From: a virus
IMG/VR virus record: IMGVR_UViG_3300023199_000101
Span: 1 to 54,088 of that record
Reading direction: 5' to 3' (one strand)
DNA length: 54,088 bases
In this document: piece by piece, positions 14,520-21,808 of the stretch
Position numbering within the stretch: position 1 is the stretch's first letter
Layout of the letters: each line of letters starts with the position of its first letter
Notes under the pieces: model-generated
What the model saw: only the letters and a program-made list of their open reading frames with translations
What the model was told of the DNA's origin: nothing
Databases searched by the model: none
Translations under genes and position numbers: made by a program

Positions 14520-15030
14520 ACGCTTTCTCGAGTTGCGCTTCCAGTTTCTCCAGCTGCTCATCCGTCAGGTGCGAAAAGTCGTATTTACCCCCCGCCGGCG
14601 AGTGTTCGATGTGCTGCTTGTGCTTAAAGTTCTCAGGATCCTTATTCGTCAGGGAAAAGATAATAGCCGTGTCCGAGGGTTGCACAAATTTCTTTGTTAC
14701 CACCTGGCTTACCACTTTAAGTTTGCCGTCGACGTTTTTGTACTCAACTTTTTTTTCTTCAACCTCGTACCCGGAAACGCGCTTTTCAAGGCTTTTTCTA
14801 GACTTGATTTTTAGACGAGTAAAATAGGCGGATTCAGCTTTCGCTTGTGCTTTTTTATATCGTCCTCTGATTTCTCCGTATTGATCCACCCAATTATAGA
14901 AAGTCGCAGGAGAAATACCTTGATTGCGACAGCAATCTTCTAAGGTATAATCGTCGGTAGCGTACAAGTCACAAACTCCAGCCGCCTTCTTTAACTTTTC
15001 TTGGTAAGAAATTTTCCTCCCTCTCTTCAT
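14485..15030 (-). CDS. terS: Terminase small subunit
   Basis: This 181-residue protein lies immediately upstream of terL. Its N-terminus contains a helix-turn-helix (LEDCCRNQGISPATFYNWV, about 30-50), expected to recognise the packaging site. A basic central region and a helical C-terminal tail (DEQLEKLEAQLEKAYERKG) suit oligomerisation and TerL contact. The identification rests on position and architecture. Confidence 0.8.
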   Translation of the reverse strand: MKRGRKISYQEKLKKAAGVCDLYATDDYTLEDCCRNQGISPATFYNWVDQYGEIRGRYKKAQAKAESAYFTRLKIKSRKSLEKRVSGYEVEEKKVEYKNVDGKLKVVSQVVTKKFVQPSDTAIIFSLTNKDPENFKHKQHIEHSPAGGKYDFSHLTDEQLEKLEAQLEKAYERKGSRAVDS

Positions 15031-15059
15031 TATTTTGGTATTAATCAGTCTTCAATGGC

Positions 15060-15197
15060 TCACATACAATTTTCATCGCCAAAAATGCACATGACTGCCG
15101 CGTACACAATCAAACCGGCTAGGCCTATCGAGCAGGCAGCCCCGGCCACGAACGCCACAATAAGCCAGTACCATTTAACTGTCGCTACCAGCAGCAT
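15060..15197 (-). CDS. 45-residue membrane peptide next to the holin
   Basis: This short gene overlaps the 3' end of the holin gene by 23 bases. The product is a nearly continuous hydrophobic helix (about residues 8-37) with a short acidic tail ending GDENCM. Position in the lysis cassette suggests a second holin, antiholin or pinholin-like role, but the sequence alone cannot tell. The other minus-strand frame here also has a short ORF, but it reads poorly as protein. Confidence 0.5.
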   Translation of the reverse strand: MLLVATVKWYWLIVAFVAGAACSIGLAGLIVYAAVMCIFGDENCM

Positions 15198-15687
15198 CGT
15201 CGTCGTCAAGCTTCGATTTTTTCACGGCTGAGCTAAGCAACGGGATCCGCGAAACGATGATCATGCGGATGACTAGGCTCAGCCGGATGCCGGTTATTTT
15301 TTCAATGTTCTCCAGGTTGCTAAGGAACTCCGTAACTGCAATGAACATGGCCATCCAATACACTAGGGCTAAGTTCGGAAGAAAGATGGCCTGCATGACA
15401 AAGCCGCACAGGATCGCCAGCATGTACATGAGCAGCTTAACTATCGTCCTCCGGAATCCATAGCTACTTATTCGGCGGCCTTTCCTCACGGCAGCCCATA
15501 CGCCCGTAATGAAGTCGGCGATAACCAGGAACACCACAGCCGCGAAGAAATGCGATATAGGGAGGAGCCAGTGGGCTAAATACCCAAGCACCAAGGAAAC
15601 GATAGCCTTCGTTCCCCCGGCCGTCGTTAAGCCCTGGAGTAGTTCTTGAAAAGTCATTCGTAGCGGTTTTGACGCTCCTGCATCCAT
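15175..15687 (-). CDS. Phage holin (holin family 4-like)
   Basis: This 170-residue protein has three to four hydrophobic segments (about 32-50, 52-70, 90-112 and 118-135). The pattern DFITGVWAAVRKGRRISSYGFRRTIVK is characteristic of the phage_holin_4/toxin-secretion holin family. Holins set lysis timing by permeabilising the inner membrane so the endolysin reaches peptidoglycan. The C-terminus is hydrophilic and acidic. It belongs to the leftward lysis/terminase operon downstream of the amidase. A downstream ATG at 15657 is an alternative start. Confidence 0.8.
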   Translation of the reverse strand: MDAGASKPLRMTFQELLQGLTTAGGTKAIVSLVLGYLAHWLLPISHFFAAVVFLVIADFITGVWAAVRKGRRISSYGFRRTIVKLLMYMLAILCGFVMQAIFLPNLALVYWMAMFIAVTEFLSNLENIEKITGIRLSLVIRMIIVSRIPLLSSAVKKSKLDDDDAAGSDS

Positions 15688-15692
15688 CGCAC

Positions 15693-16076
15693 TTACTTTG
15701 CATTCTCACCAGCCTGCGCATTCGCAGCGGCTAGTGCTTCTCGTATCCGCTTTCGCTCGTCCTTGATCGCCTGGTCCAGTTCCTCCTTCGTGAAATGAGG
15801 AACACGGTCGGCAATGAAAGACAGAGCACTGGTCACGTCTGTGCGAAGCCCCTGGACGTTACCGTGGATGGTAACCGCAGCTTGGGCGTTCTGACGGAAC
15901 TTGTGCTCCAGGTTAAGGACTTGGATTTGTAGGCTGTCGTCCTTCTGGCGTAGATCCTGAAAGGATTCCTGCGCCGGGGGGGCGGCCCGGAAAAAAGTAT
16001 TTCGGATACTCATTCCGAAGCTGGTAACAACCATAACCAGCAAGGCCCATTGTACGATTTCTTTTATGATATTCAT
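15693..16076 (-). CDS. Membrane-anchored coiled-coil protein, possible spanin
   Basis: This 127-residue protein has one N-terminal transmembrane helix (about 7-24) followed by a long, charged helical region to the C-terminus. A type II membrane protein with a periplasmic coiled coil, encoded between endolysin and holin, fits the layout of inner-membrane spanins. No partner outer-membrane lipoprotein is nested or adjacent in the usual way, so the assignment is tentative. Confidence 0.55.
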   Translation of the reverse strand: MNIIKEIVQWALLVMVVTSFGMSIRNTFFRAAPPAQESFQDLRQKDDSLQIQVLNLEHKFRQNAQAAVTIHGNVQGLRTDVTSALSFIADRVPHFTKEELDQAIKDERKRIREALAAANAQAGENAK

Positions 16077-16169
16077 TTTAATTGGTTTTCATGTGTTTGA
16101 GGAGAACATCCGCCGGGCCCCTGACCTCTCGATTCTATCACTTCTTTGCCCGTCGGTGCCTCCATTGTT

Positions 16170-16496
16170 TCATCGTATCGCCATCGGAAACCACACCTGA
16201 CCACGATTGACTGCCTCCGCCCTGGCTTCGTCCAAGCTTCCTGCTATCCGGGCAGATTCGATGGCCCGGTCCAGAAAAACCTTTTTTAGGCTATCAATCA
16301 GCAGCGTATCGCCTTGGGTGAACTGAACCTCTACGGTAGCTCTCATATCCCCGGGCGTAGCCAGCTGGATCGACTGCATTCGGTTGTATTTGTAAGCCAA
16401 GGATTCATACCGGTAGTGAAGGTGTATTGCCGCGCCTACGGACGAGGCGAACAGGATGGCCAGTACGGCCAGCACGACGATGGTGTACTTTCTCAT
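16170..16496 (-). CDS. Small membrane protein of the lysis operon
   Basis: This 108-residue protein has an N-terminal basic cap and a transmembrane segment (about 5-24), followed by a hydrophilic region ending in helices. It could be a signal-anchor protein exposed to the periplasm, hence another candidate for a spanin-like role. The start at 16496 was preferred to an upstream ATG because hydrophobicity begins just after it. No family is recognised. Confidence 0.5.
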   Translation of the reverse strand: MRKYTIVVLAVLAILFASSVGAAIHLHYRYESLAYKYNRMQSIQLATPGDMRATVEVQFTQGDTLLIDSLKKVFLDRAIESARIAGSLDEARAEAVNRGQVWFPMAIR

Positions 16497-16570
16497 AGCG
16501 CCCACAATATACGAATTATACGACAAAAGAAATAAATTGAATATGACGGCAGAAAAAATTTCAATTAAGA

Positions 16571-16609
16571 AATACGCATCCCACGCTTAAATTAGGTGGG
16601 ATGCGTATT
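16571..16609. repeat. Perfect 14-bp inverted repeat
   Basis: AATACGCATCCCAC (16571-16584) and GTGGGATGCGTATT (16596-16609) are exact complements around an 11-base loop. There is no T tract on either side, so a classical terminator is unlikely. It could be an operator, an RNA-stability hairpin, or the tip of a small RNA between two lysis-operon genes. Confidence 0.7.
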
Positions 16610-16622
16610 CCAACGATATGCA

Positions 16623-16805
16623 TTAAGCTTGCGCATATTCTGGTCGGGGTATGTCGCCGTAAACATCCTGCCGTGCGACTTCACACAGGCATTGGTTCAC
16701 TTGGAATAGTTCTCGCAGCAGTTTGGCTTTGCGGCGTGTCAATTCAAGATACTTACTGAGTAGTTCTGCCTTTCGCTTTTCGTCAGAAAATACAATTTTT
16801 TCCAT
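16623..16805 (-). CDS. Small coiled-coil hypothetical protein
   Basis: This 60-residue protein has a Leu/Lys/Glu-rich helical middle (residues 8-40) and a short Cys-containing C-terminal half. It lies between the amidase and the membrane-protein genes of the lysis operon. The ATG is preceded by AAGGACG, a plausible ribosome binding site. Function is unknown. Confidence 0.5.
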   Translation of the reverse strand: MEKIVFSDEKRKAELLSKYLELTRRKAKLLRELFQVNQCLCEVARQDVYGDIPRPEYAQA

Positions 16806-16884
16806 CGGTCGTCCTTTTAACGAGGGTTAGGGAAAATTTTTTGGTCGCTTGCTTCTCCCGGACGACGATTTAATTCGATTACTT

Positions 16885-16915
16885 GTGAACTACCCATTTG
16901 CTAAAGACAAATGGG
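16885..16915. repeat. Hairpin with GTGAACTACCCAT prefix
   Basis: CCCATTTG (16893-16900) and CAAATGGG (16908-16915) form an 8-bp stem, preceded by GTGAACTA. The 13-mer GTGAACTACCCAT recurs at 52022-52034 at the base of another hairpin. Such hairpins resemble those at the ends of IS200/IS605-type elements, but no transposase is present. Confidence 0.5.
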
Positions 16916-16971
16916 CTTCGGGTTTCGTAGATAGTTGAGTATTACTACTTCTTACACCATCTCCACCCGTG

Positions 16972-17643
16972 TTATCGACCGTCCCAGCCGATATTATAAA
17001 ATTCTCGTGCGCTAACAATAGAGGCCTGCACAATGGCCTCTGCGAAGTTGTCCACGATGTCATCCTGCATGAGCAGGGCAGCATCGTCGGGCTGATCGAA
17101 GAACAATGCTTCGACCAGGATAGCTGGCATGGCTGTCTTGCGAAGAACAAAAAAATTGGCATCCTTATCCGGGTTGCCATCCAGTAAAGGATCTGGCCGG
17201 TATCGCAGGCGATCTCCCATCACATCGTTCAGTCGCTCCCAGTAGTTCGCAGCGTAATGGTCAGCCAGGGTTTCGCCCTTCGATGTCCACACTTCAGTTC
17301 CTCTCGCTGTATGCGTTGCTGATGCGTTAGCATGAACGGAAACGTACAGCGTTTTACTCTCAAAAGCTCTATGGTAGAAATTGGCAACGTCAACGCGCTG
17401 CCGAAGTGGTGTGTCACGGTAACGATGATTCACCGTTACCGTGGGAATGCCTATTGACCTGCATTTGTCCAGGATCCTGCTTACTAAGACCCGATTCCAA
17501 ACGCCCTCGCAGAAAGTAGTTCCCAGATGAAAACTTCCTTCCTCGTGAATATACTGCTTTGCAGGGGCGGTAGTGTACTTCCCCGTGTTGGGGTCAATAC
17601 CGCCGTGTCCGGCATCACAGATTAGCAAAAAGTCAAAGTTCAT
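16972..17643 (-). CDS. N-acetylmuramoyl-L-alanine amidase (Amidase_3), endolysin
   Basis: This 223-residue zinc amidase should cleave the amide bond between muramic acid and L-Ala in host peptidoglycan during lysis. Zinc ligands and catalytic residues are visible: H13 in DAGHGG, E46 in FCEGVWNR, H104 in SVHANA, and the catalytic E178 in ILVEALFF. It has no signal peptide, so it relies on the holin encoded further along the same leftward operon. Length is normal for a single-domain phage amidase; no cell-wall-binding domain is seen. Confidence 0.9.
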   Translation of the reverse strand: MNFDFLLICDAGHGGIDPNTGKYTTAPAKQYIHEEGSFHLGTTFCEGVWNRVLVSRILDKCRSIGIPTVTVNHRYRDTPLRQRVDVANFYHRAFESKTLYVSVHANASATHTARGTEVWTSKGETLADHYAANYWERLNDVMGDRLRYRPDPLLDGNPDKDANFFVLRKTAMPAILVEALFFDQPDDAALLMQDDIVDNFAEAIVQASIVSAREFYNIGWDGR

Positions 17644-17785
17644 CCCCTCTATTCAGTAGCCTCGGAAACGAATATACAAATAATTCTCTTTTACGATTGC
17701 TTGACGTGACTTTTTTCTTCGATCTGCCGCTCCAACCGGTAGCTAGATGCCTACGCCGCGCCGGCAGCCTTGGAAAGATAGGCGC

Positions 17786-18008
17786 TTAACTTGTGGACTG
17801 GTGCGGGGCGCCTGGTCGGGTACGAAGTAGGCCCAGGTATTTGGCTACGGCGGCTTCACCGAGCGCACCGAGTACGTGAATATCCCAAGATCTGGACCGA
17901 CCTGCGCCGTGCCCAGCGGCTCCGGCCCTGGAATATGTTATCGCAGTTCCTCATGTTAGCGACGATGACAGCCTGCATGTACTCTTCTTTCGTTAGCTTC
18001 ACCTCCAT
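17786..18008 (-). pseudogene. Frameshifted remnant of a small phage/mobile-element protein
   Basis: An ORF starting 1 base after the stop of the upstream gene encodes about 30 sensible residues (start MEVKLTKEEYMQAVIVANMR). It then runs into a stop at 17856. A second frame continues with DIHVLGALGEAAVAKYLGL, which resembles the central IHxxGALGExAVAKxLG motif of a small conserved protein of mobile elements, and stops at 17786. The family's C-terminal part is not recognisable. The gene is therefore probably inactivated by at least one frameshift. Confidence 0.55.
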
Positions 18009-18009
18009 T

Positions 18010-18336
18010 CTATTTTCCTTTTTTCTTATTCACCTGCGAATGTGCCCAGGCCATGTACCTGGCTCCGTCGAGCGTGGCCATGTGCTTAACGACTTTCCCC
18101 TGATCGGTGAACAACCGGAAGGTAAGCCGGCCTTCTTTCTGAGCGCTAGGTGGAACCACTGAGACGAAGTATTCGTCTTGGCCTATTCTGATCCGCCAGG
18201 AAGGACGATCGCCGTTAGCGAGAACGACAGCGTGGTATTCCTGGATGCCAAGCATGAAGGAACACCGCCAACAGGGGATGTGCCCGACCTGCGCGTATAA
18301 CTGTTTTTCGATCTGTATTCGGTTGCTGTTCATCAT
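18010..18336 (-). CDS. Hypothetical protein
   Basis: This 108-residue basic protein has a CWRC pair near residues 23-26 and a beta-rich middle with several Arg residues. It ends in a Lys tail. It lies just downstream of a strong leftward terminator, so it probably starts a new transcript, and it is followed after 1 base by the frameshifted remnant. Two adjacent Met codons at 18336 and 18333 are both possible starts. No family is recognised. Confidence 0.5.
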   Translation of the reverse strand: MMNSNRIQIEKQLYAQVGHIPCWRCSFMLGIQEYHAVVLANGDRPSWRIRIGQDEYFVSVVPPSAQKEGRLTFRLFTDQGKVVKHMATLDGARYMAWAHSQVNKKKGK

Positions 18337-18340
18337 GAAT

Positions 18341-18367
18341 GAAAAAACCCTGGCAAAGGCCAGGGTC
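18341..18367 (-). terminator. Leftward rho-independent terminator
   Basis: On the minus strand ACCCTGGC and GCCAGGGT form a stem with a 3-4 base loop, followed by a run of T. It lies immediately upstream of the gene ending at 18010, so it must stop a transcript that starts further right. Confidence 0.85.
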
Positions 18368-18703
18368 GTCCCGAAACACCTATGTTGAAATCCAAATCTC
18401 CGAAAGATGCTGCCGTTCGCGCACAGGCGTTCTGGCCTGCCGTCGGGCCACTCACACCTGGCAGCCACCCAGGGCAATTCGGCGACTTGGTGTGCCCCGG
18501 AAGCCCTGATCCGGAAACAAAAGAACCCATATTCTTAGCCTTGGATCCTGTCATCGCAGGACAAATCTAGTGTATATTCTTTAATATTCAAAATATTCTG
18601 CAATGAAATTTTTTTCGTGAAAACGTTAAATAATTTGCATGCTCTGAATATCCGCCTTTTTCCCCGAGGTCCGTTAATCCGGGAGCGGGGGGGGGTAAAC
18701 ATA
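18368..18703. other. Unassigned stretch upstream of the iteron cluster
   Basis: The leftward terminator at 18341-18367 implies a minus-strand transcript through 18370-18570. Short ORFs exist on both strands but none reads convincingly as protein, so this may be an untranslated RNA or a decayed gene. From 18571 the DNA is AT-rich, ending in a run of nine G at 18687-18695 just before the repeats. Confidence 0.35.
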
Positions 18704-18845
18704 GGATTAAGGGGGTATAAATGTACGATTAAGGGGGTATAAATGTACGATTAAGGGGGTATAAATGTACGATTAACCATAATAATACAAGAGTAATAAT
18801 ACAAGATAGAATAAGCGGACCTGTTTCAAAACAGGCCCGATCCTG
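18704..18845. repeat. Iteron cluster duplicated from the replisome-organizer gene
   Basis: Three exact tandem 22-bp units beginning GATTAAGGGGGTATAAATG lie at 18705-18726, 18727-18748 and 18749-18770, with a partial fourth unit. They are followed by AATAATACAAGAG repeats and a CCTGTTT...AAACAGG hairpin. The same series, with two units, lies inside the replisome-organizer gene at 48394-48511 at high identity. This copy is intergenic with no obvious reading frame, so it may be a second origin or a recombination relic. Confidence 0.8.
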
Positions 18846-18920
18846 CTGCATAAAGCGAATAGGGGTTGAATTTTTTGTATATTGTGGGCCGTAACCTATT
18901 AGTGAAAAAGAAAAACGAGA

Positions 18921-19589
18921 ATGAAGGATTTTGTCGAATCGCTAAAGTGGAAATCCGAACACGCCAAGCGCCAGGCGCTTCTGGCTGTTGGCAATGCTCG
19001 GACGCGCGCTATTGAGGCCAGAAAGCAAAGATCTTGGCGGCAGAACATTTCTAACCTGGCCCAGCTGTACCCGGAGGATGCGAACTCCTTCTTGGCTATC
19101 CTAGAGAGCGACACCGCTTCGCAAGATTCGGTAGCCCAGGCTGAACGGAAGGTAAAGTTTGTGGACGCTTTTGCTGCTCCGGCTGGGATCCGCCCGAAAA
19201 AGCCGTGCGCTGACTGCCCGGACGATATTGCCGACCAGGTAGAACGAGTTACCGCTGGCCTGCAGGCGACCAAAATAGATGCACACCCCTACGAACCCAA
19301 AACGGAAGCAGGCCGTACAGCGGCGACAGACAGCCCGGGGCAGGACGATACTCCTTTTTCTCTTCCGGAGGAACTGTACGAAGAGCCGAAGCTCAAAAAG
19401 GTACTCGATCTGAATGATTTTGACAGCGTGGACGACCTGAAAAAGTTTCTGGCTTTTGAGGATCGCCCGAAGCGCGAGATCCGCGACGAGGTTAAGGCTT
19501 GGCTGGACAGCAACGAGGTGGAATACAGCGGCCGGTCCAGTACCGAGAAGCTGATCAATGCAATGTACAGGAAGCTAACCGAGGCGTAA
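18921..19589 (+). CDS. Hypothetical protein with C-terminal HeH/LEM-like domain
   Basis: This 222-residue protein opens the rightward tail operon. The N-terminal 90 residues are helical and basic, a Cys pair (CADC) lies near residue 95, and an acidic linker follows. The last 40 residues (RDEVKAWLDSNEVEYSG then STEKLINAMYRKL) resemble the HeH/LEM or SAP-like helix-extended-helix fold seen in phage head-tail genes. Its stop overlaps the next ATG. A structural or assembly role is inferred from position. Confidence 0.55.
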   Translation: MKDFVESLKWKSEHAKRQALLAVGNARTRAIEARKQRSWRQNISNLAQLYPEDANSFLAILESDTASQDSVAQAERKVKFVDAFAAPAGIRPKKPCADCPDDIADQVERVTAGLQATKIDAHPYEPKTEAGRTAATDSPGQDDTPFSLPEELYEEPKLKKVLDLNDFDSVDDLKKFLAFEDRPKREIRDEVKAWLDSNEVEYSGRSSTEKLINAMYRKLTEA

Positions 19590-20586
19590 TGCTGGAAATC
19601 GTCGCAAGGAACGGCCAGAGCGAAAAGGCAGAATTCTTCCTCCCTGACGAGGTGGCGGAGGTCACTTACTCGGCCTTTCTGGACTTCGTGAAAGCTGAGG
19701 AAAAGTACCACAATGCCAACTCGACCGACGAAGGAGATCCTGCCGAAGCCATATCCCGAATATTGGATGCCGTACGGACGTTTGTCGATGGCCCGGTGGA
19801 AAGCCTGCCTTTCGAGGGCGAAAGCAAGGATGATCTTTCCTTGGTCTGGCTGTATCGATACTTTGCCGGACTGATCAAGGACTACGTTCCACGTTCTGGG
19901 GAGTCGAGCGAAGCCTACGAGGACCGAGTGCTGAAAAGGGGCGGCTTCGATACGGCCTTTTCCTGCCGGTATGCCGGAGAAACGTACTACATCGAACCAG
20001 ACCGGGTAAAGCGGTACCTAGGAGCGCAAAAGTCGTACACCGTCGGGGAAGTTGTCGAAATATCGGAGGTGGACCGGCTGCTGAGTAGGGAAGCTGAAAA
20101 GACAGGCGACCCGGATGGATCCCTGACCTTCGAGCGGGATCTTACAGCGATGGCTGTTCTACTGCGGAAGGAAGGGGAAGCCCTACCGGTGAACACCCCG
20201 GAGCGGATTGCTTTCCTTCGGTCTCGGGCCGAGCATTTTCAGAACCTGCCGATGCATATTGTCCTCGGTGTTCGTTTTTTTTTGGCAAGTATGTGCGGCG
20301 TTTACGGGCTGAGCCTCGCTACGCTCCCTTCTTTCATGGCAAGCCTAGAGCGGAATTCACCCGCGACCCTTCGCAGGCTCAGGCGGAAAGCAAAGCAAGA
20401 GCGCGTCAAGCAAGGGTATCTGAATACATTAATCAAAAAATCGGTAGTCAGTGGATTTATACGGCGCTTGCGGAAAACGGCTGGTTCAATCGTCCTGGCC
20501 TTACACCGTGGCAGTCTGCCTTTCAGGCTGATTATGCCGATGCTGCCTACCTGTTTTCTATCAACCTAATCGCGAAAACGCAATGA
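19589..20586 (+). CDS. Tail-module protein read through a frameshift at a T9 run
   Basis: The first 230 residues (19589 to about 20280) read well in one frame. At nine consecutive T (20275-20283) the good coding signal moves to the -1 frame, which runs to 20586 with a phage-like C-terminus ending SINLIAKTQ. The original frame stays open to 20569 but reads as an unlikely Arg-rich protein. One extra T, or a -1 slip at T-TTT-TTT, restores a continuous protein of about 330 residues. Expression may use ribosomal or transcriptional slippage, or the T count may be a sequencing error. The gene lies three genes upstream of the tape measure, and its stop overlaps the next ATG. Confidence 0.6.
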
Positions 20587-21275
20587 GCCTGACGATAAAA
20601 AACTGGAATGCCATATGCCGCGACATCGTGATTCGGTGGCCCGCTTCTGCTGGTCATGACCGGATTAACACCTTTGCCGTTTTCGACGACCTGGCAGAAG
20701 TAAATGCTGACAACCTGGGAAAGACCTACGAGGATTATTTGTACGGCTCGTTTTGGTCCAGGGCCTGGGTACATGCCGGAGCGAAGCGAACGAACCTGCG
20801 AAAGCAGTACGGGCTATTTCTGATGGAAAACAAGCAGGGTAAAATACGGGATAAGGACTTATACCTGGATTGCTTCATTAGCATCCTGCTGAAAGATGAC
20901 GGCGAGCGATCCGAGCAGGAAATAGACGAGCGGCTGACGATGAACGTGGCGCACGTTATGAGTGAACTACACAAGTATGAGCTTCGGCGCATAACGCCTA
21001 CGGACAGCCCTCCTTACGATGCCTGGCTGACCCTGGCGCAAGTCATGAAGTTGGAGAGCGATCCGAAAATAGATTCGACCAACGACCTGAACGTTCGCCT
21101 GAGTGCCCGGATAGGCAAGCGGGAGGCCGAAGTATTCAAGCTCAACCCGGATTTCATCGGGATCGATAACACGAGGGGGATGGCCATGCAGCTGCAGGTC
21201 AACATCTGCCCGGTCGAGGAACTGACGTTCAGCGATGAGGTGGACGACCTGAGCCTTCGAGACTTGAAAGCGTAG
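20583..21275 (+). CDS. Hypothetical tail-module protein
   Basis: This 230-residue soluble protein has a mixed composition with many charged residues. Its ATG overlaps the -1-frame stop of the preceding gene (ATGA), which supports that frame as the real one. It lies between the frameshifted gene and an HK97-gp10-like gene, in the zone where siphophages keep connectors and tail-completion proteins. No family is recognised. Confidence 0.55.
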   Translation: MSLTIKNWNAICRDIVIRWPASAGHDRINTFAVFDDLAEVNADNLGKTYEDYLYGSFWSRAWVHAGAKRTNLRKQYGLFLMENKQGKIRDKDLYLDCFISILLKDDGERSEQEIDERLTMNVAHVMSELHKYELRRITPTDSPPYDAWLTLAQVMKLESDPKIDSTNDLNVRLSARIGKREAEVFKLNPDFIGIDNTRGMAMQLQVNICPVEELTFSDEVDDLSLRDLKA

Positions 21276-21278
21276 GGC

Positions 21279-21767
21279 ATGAGCGAGCGCCTGGAGCGAG
21301 ATATGCGCCAAGCCCTAGACCTGCTGGTAAAGGCCAGCGTCCGGGAAATCAGAGAGCAGGGGCACGTTGCCAGCGGCCGGGGAGTGCGAAGCCTGGAGAC
21401 GAGAGTGCGACGACATGGCGGCCTGGTCATTGGCGAGGTGCTGGTGAACGACTACATGATGTTTGTCGATAGTGGAACCCGGCCGCACTTCCCGCCGGTA
21501 CGAGCCATCCTGAAATGGGTGAAAACGATCCGGCCGGGCTTATCTGAGGCGAGTGCGAAATCTATGGCCTGGGCAGTAGCGACGAATATGGCGAAGGAAG
21601 GAACACCCAGCAGGGGATCCTTCCAGTACAGTAAGAACGGCCGCCGCCGGGAGTGGACCCGGTTTGCGGCTGAGGCCAGCGCCAGGGGCATAGATGCTAT
21701 CTTGGAAGACAGCGACTGGTTGCAGTTTGTGATCGACGAAGTGATCCGGAAAGCACTGCGGGCATAG
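21279..21767 (+). CDS. HK97 gp10-like tail-completion protein
   Basis: This 162-residue protein resembles the HK97-gp10 family of head-tail joining or tail-completion proteins. It has an N-terminal helix, then a strand-rich segment with LVNDYMMFVDSGTRPHFPPV, where the VDSGTRPH pattern is typical. A helical C-terminus ends VIDEVIRKAL. Such proteins line the head-proximal end of the tail tube. It sits 42 bp before the tape-measure gene, as expected. Confidence 0.65.
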   Translation: MSERLERDMRQALDLLVKASVREIREQGHVASGRGVRSLETRVRRHGGLVIGEVLVNDYMMFVDSGTRPHFPPVRAILKWVKTIRPGLSEASAKSMAWAVATNMAKEGTPSRGSFQYSKNGRRREWTRFAAEASARGIDAILEDSDWLQFVIDEVIRKALRA

Positions 21768-21808
21768 GGCTGACCGACCGAGCGGAGAGTGTGCAAAGAG
21801 GATGACGG

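Noticed and set aside
17791-18162. Plus-strand ORF over the frameshifted remnant
   Set aside because: Its protein is rich in Arg and Trp without a recognisable pattern, while the minus strand carries the GALGEAAVAK motif and a coupled start.
18705-18776. CRISPR-like tandem repeat
   Set aside because: The 22-bp units are contiguous with no spacers, and the same block occurs in the replication initiator gene, so iterons explain it better.
19589-20569. Single-frame reading of the gene with the T9 run
   Set aside because: After 20283 the original frame gives an Arg-rich, unlikely sequence, whereas the -1 frame reads as normal protein and ends in an ATGA overlap with the next gene.
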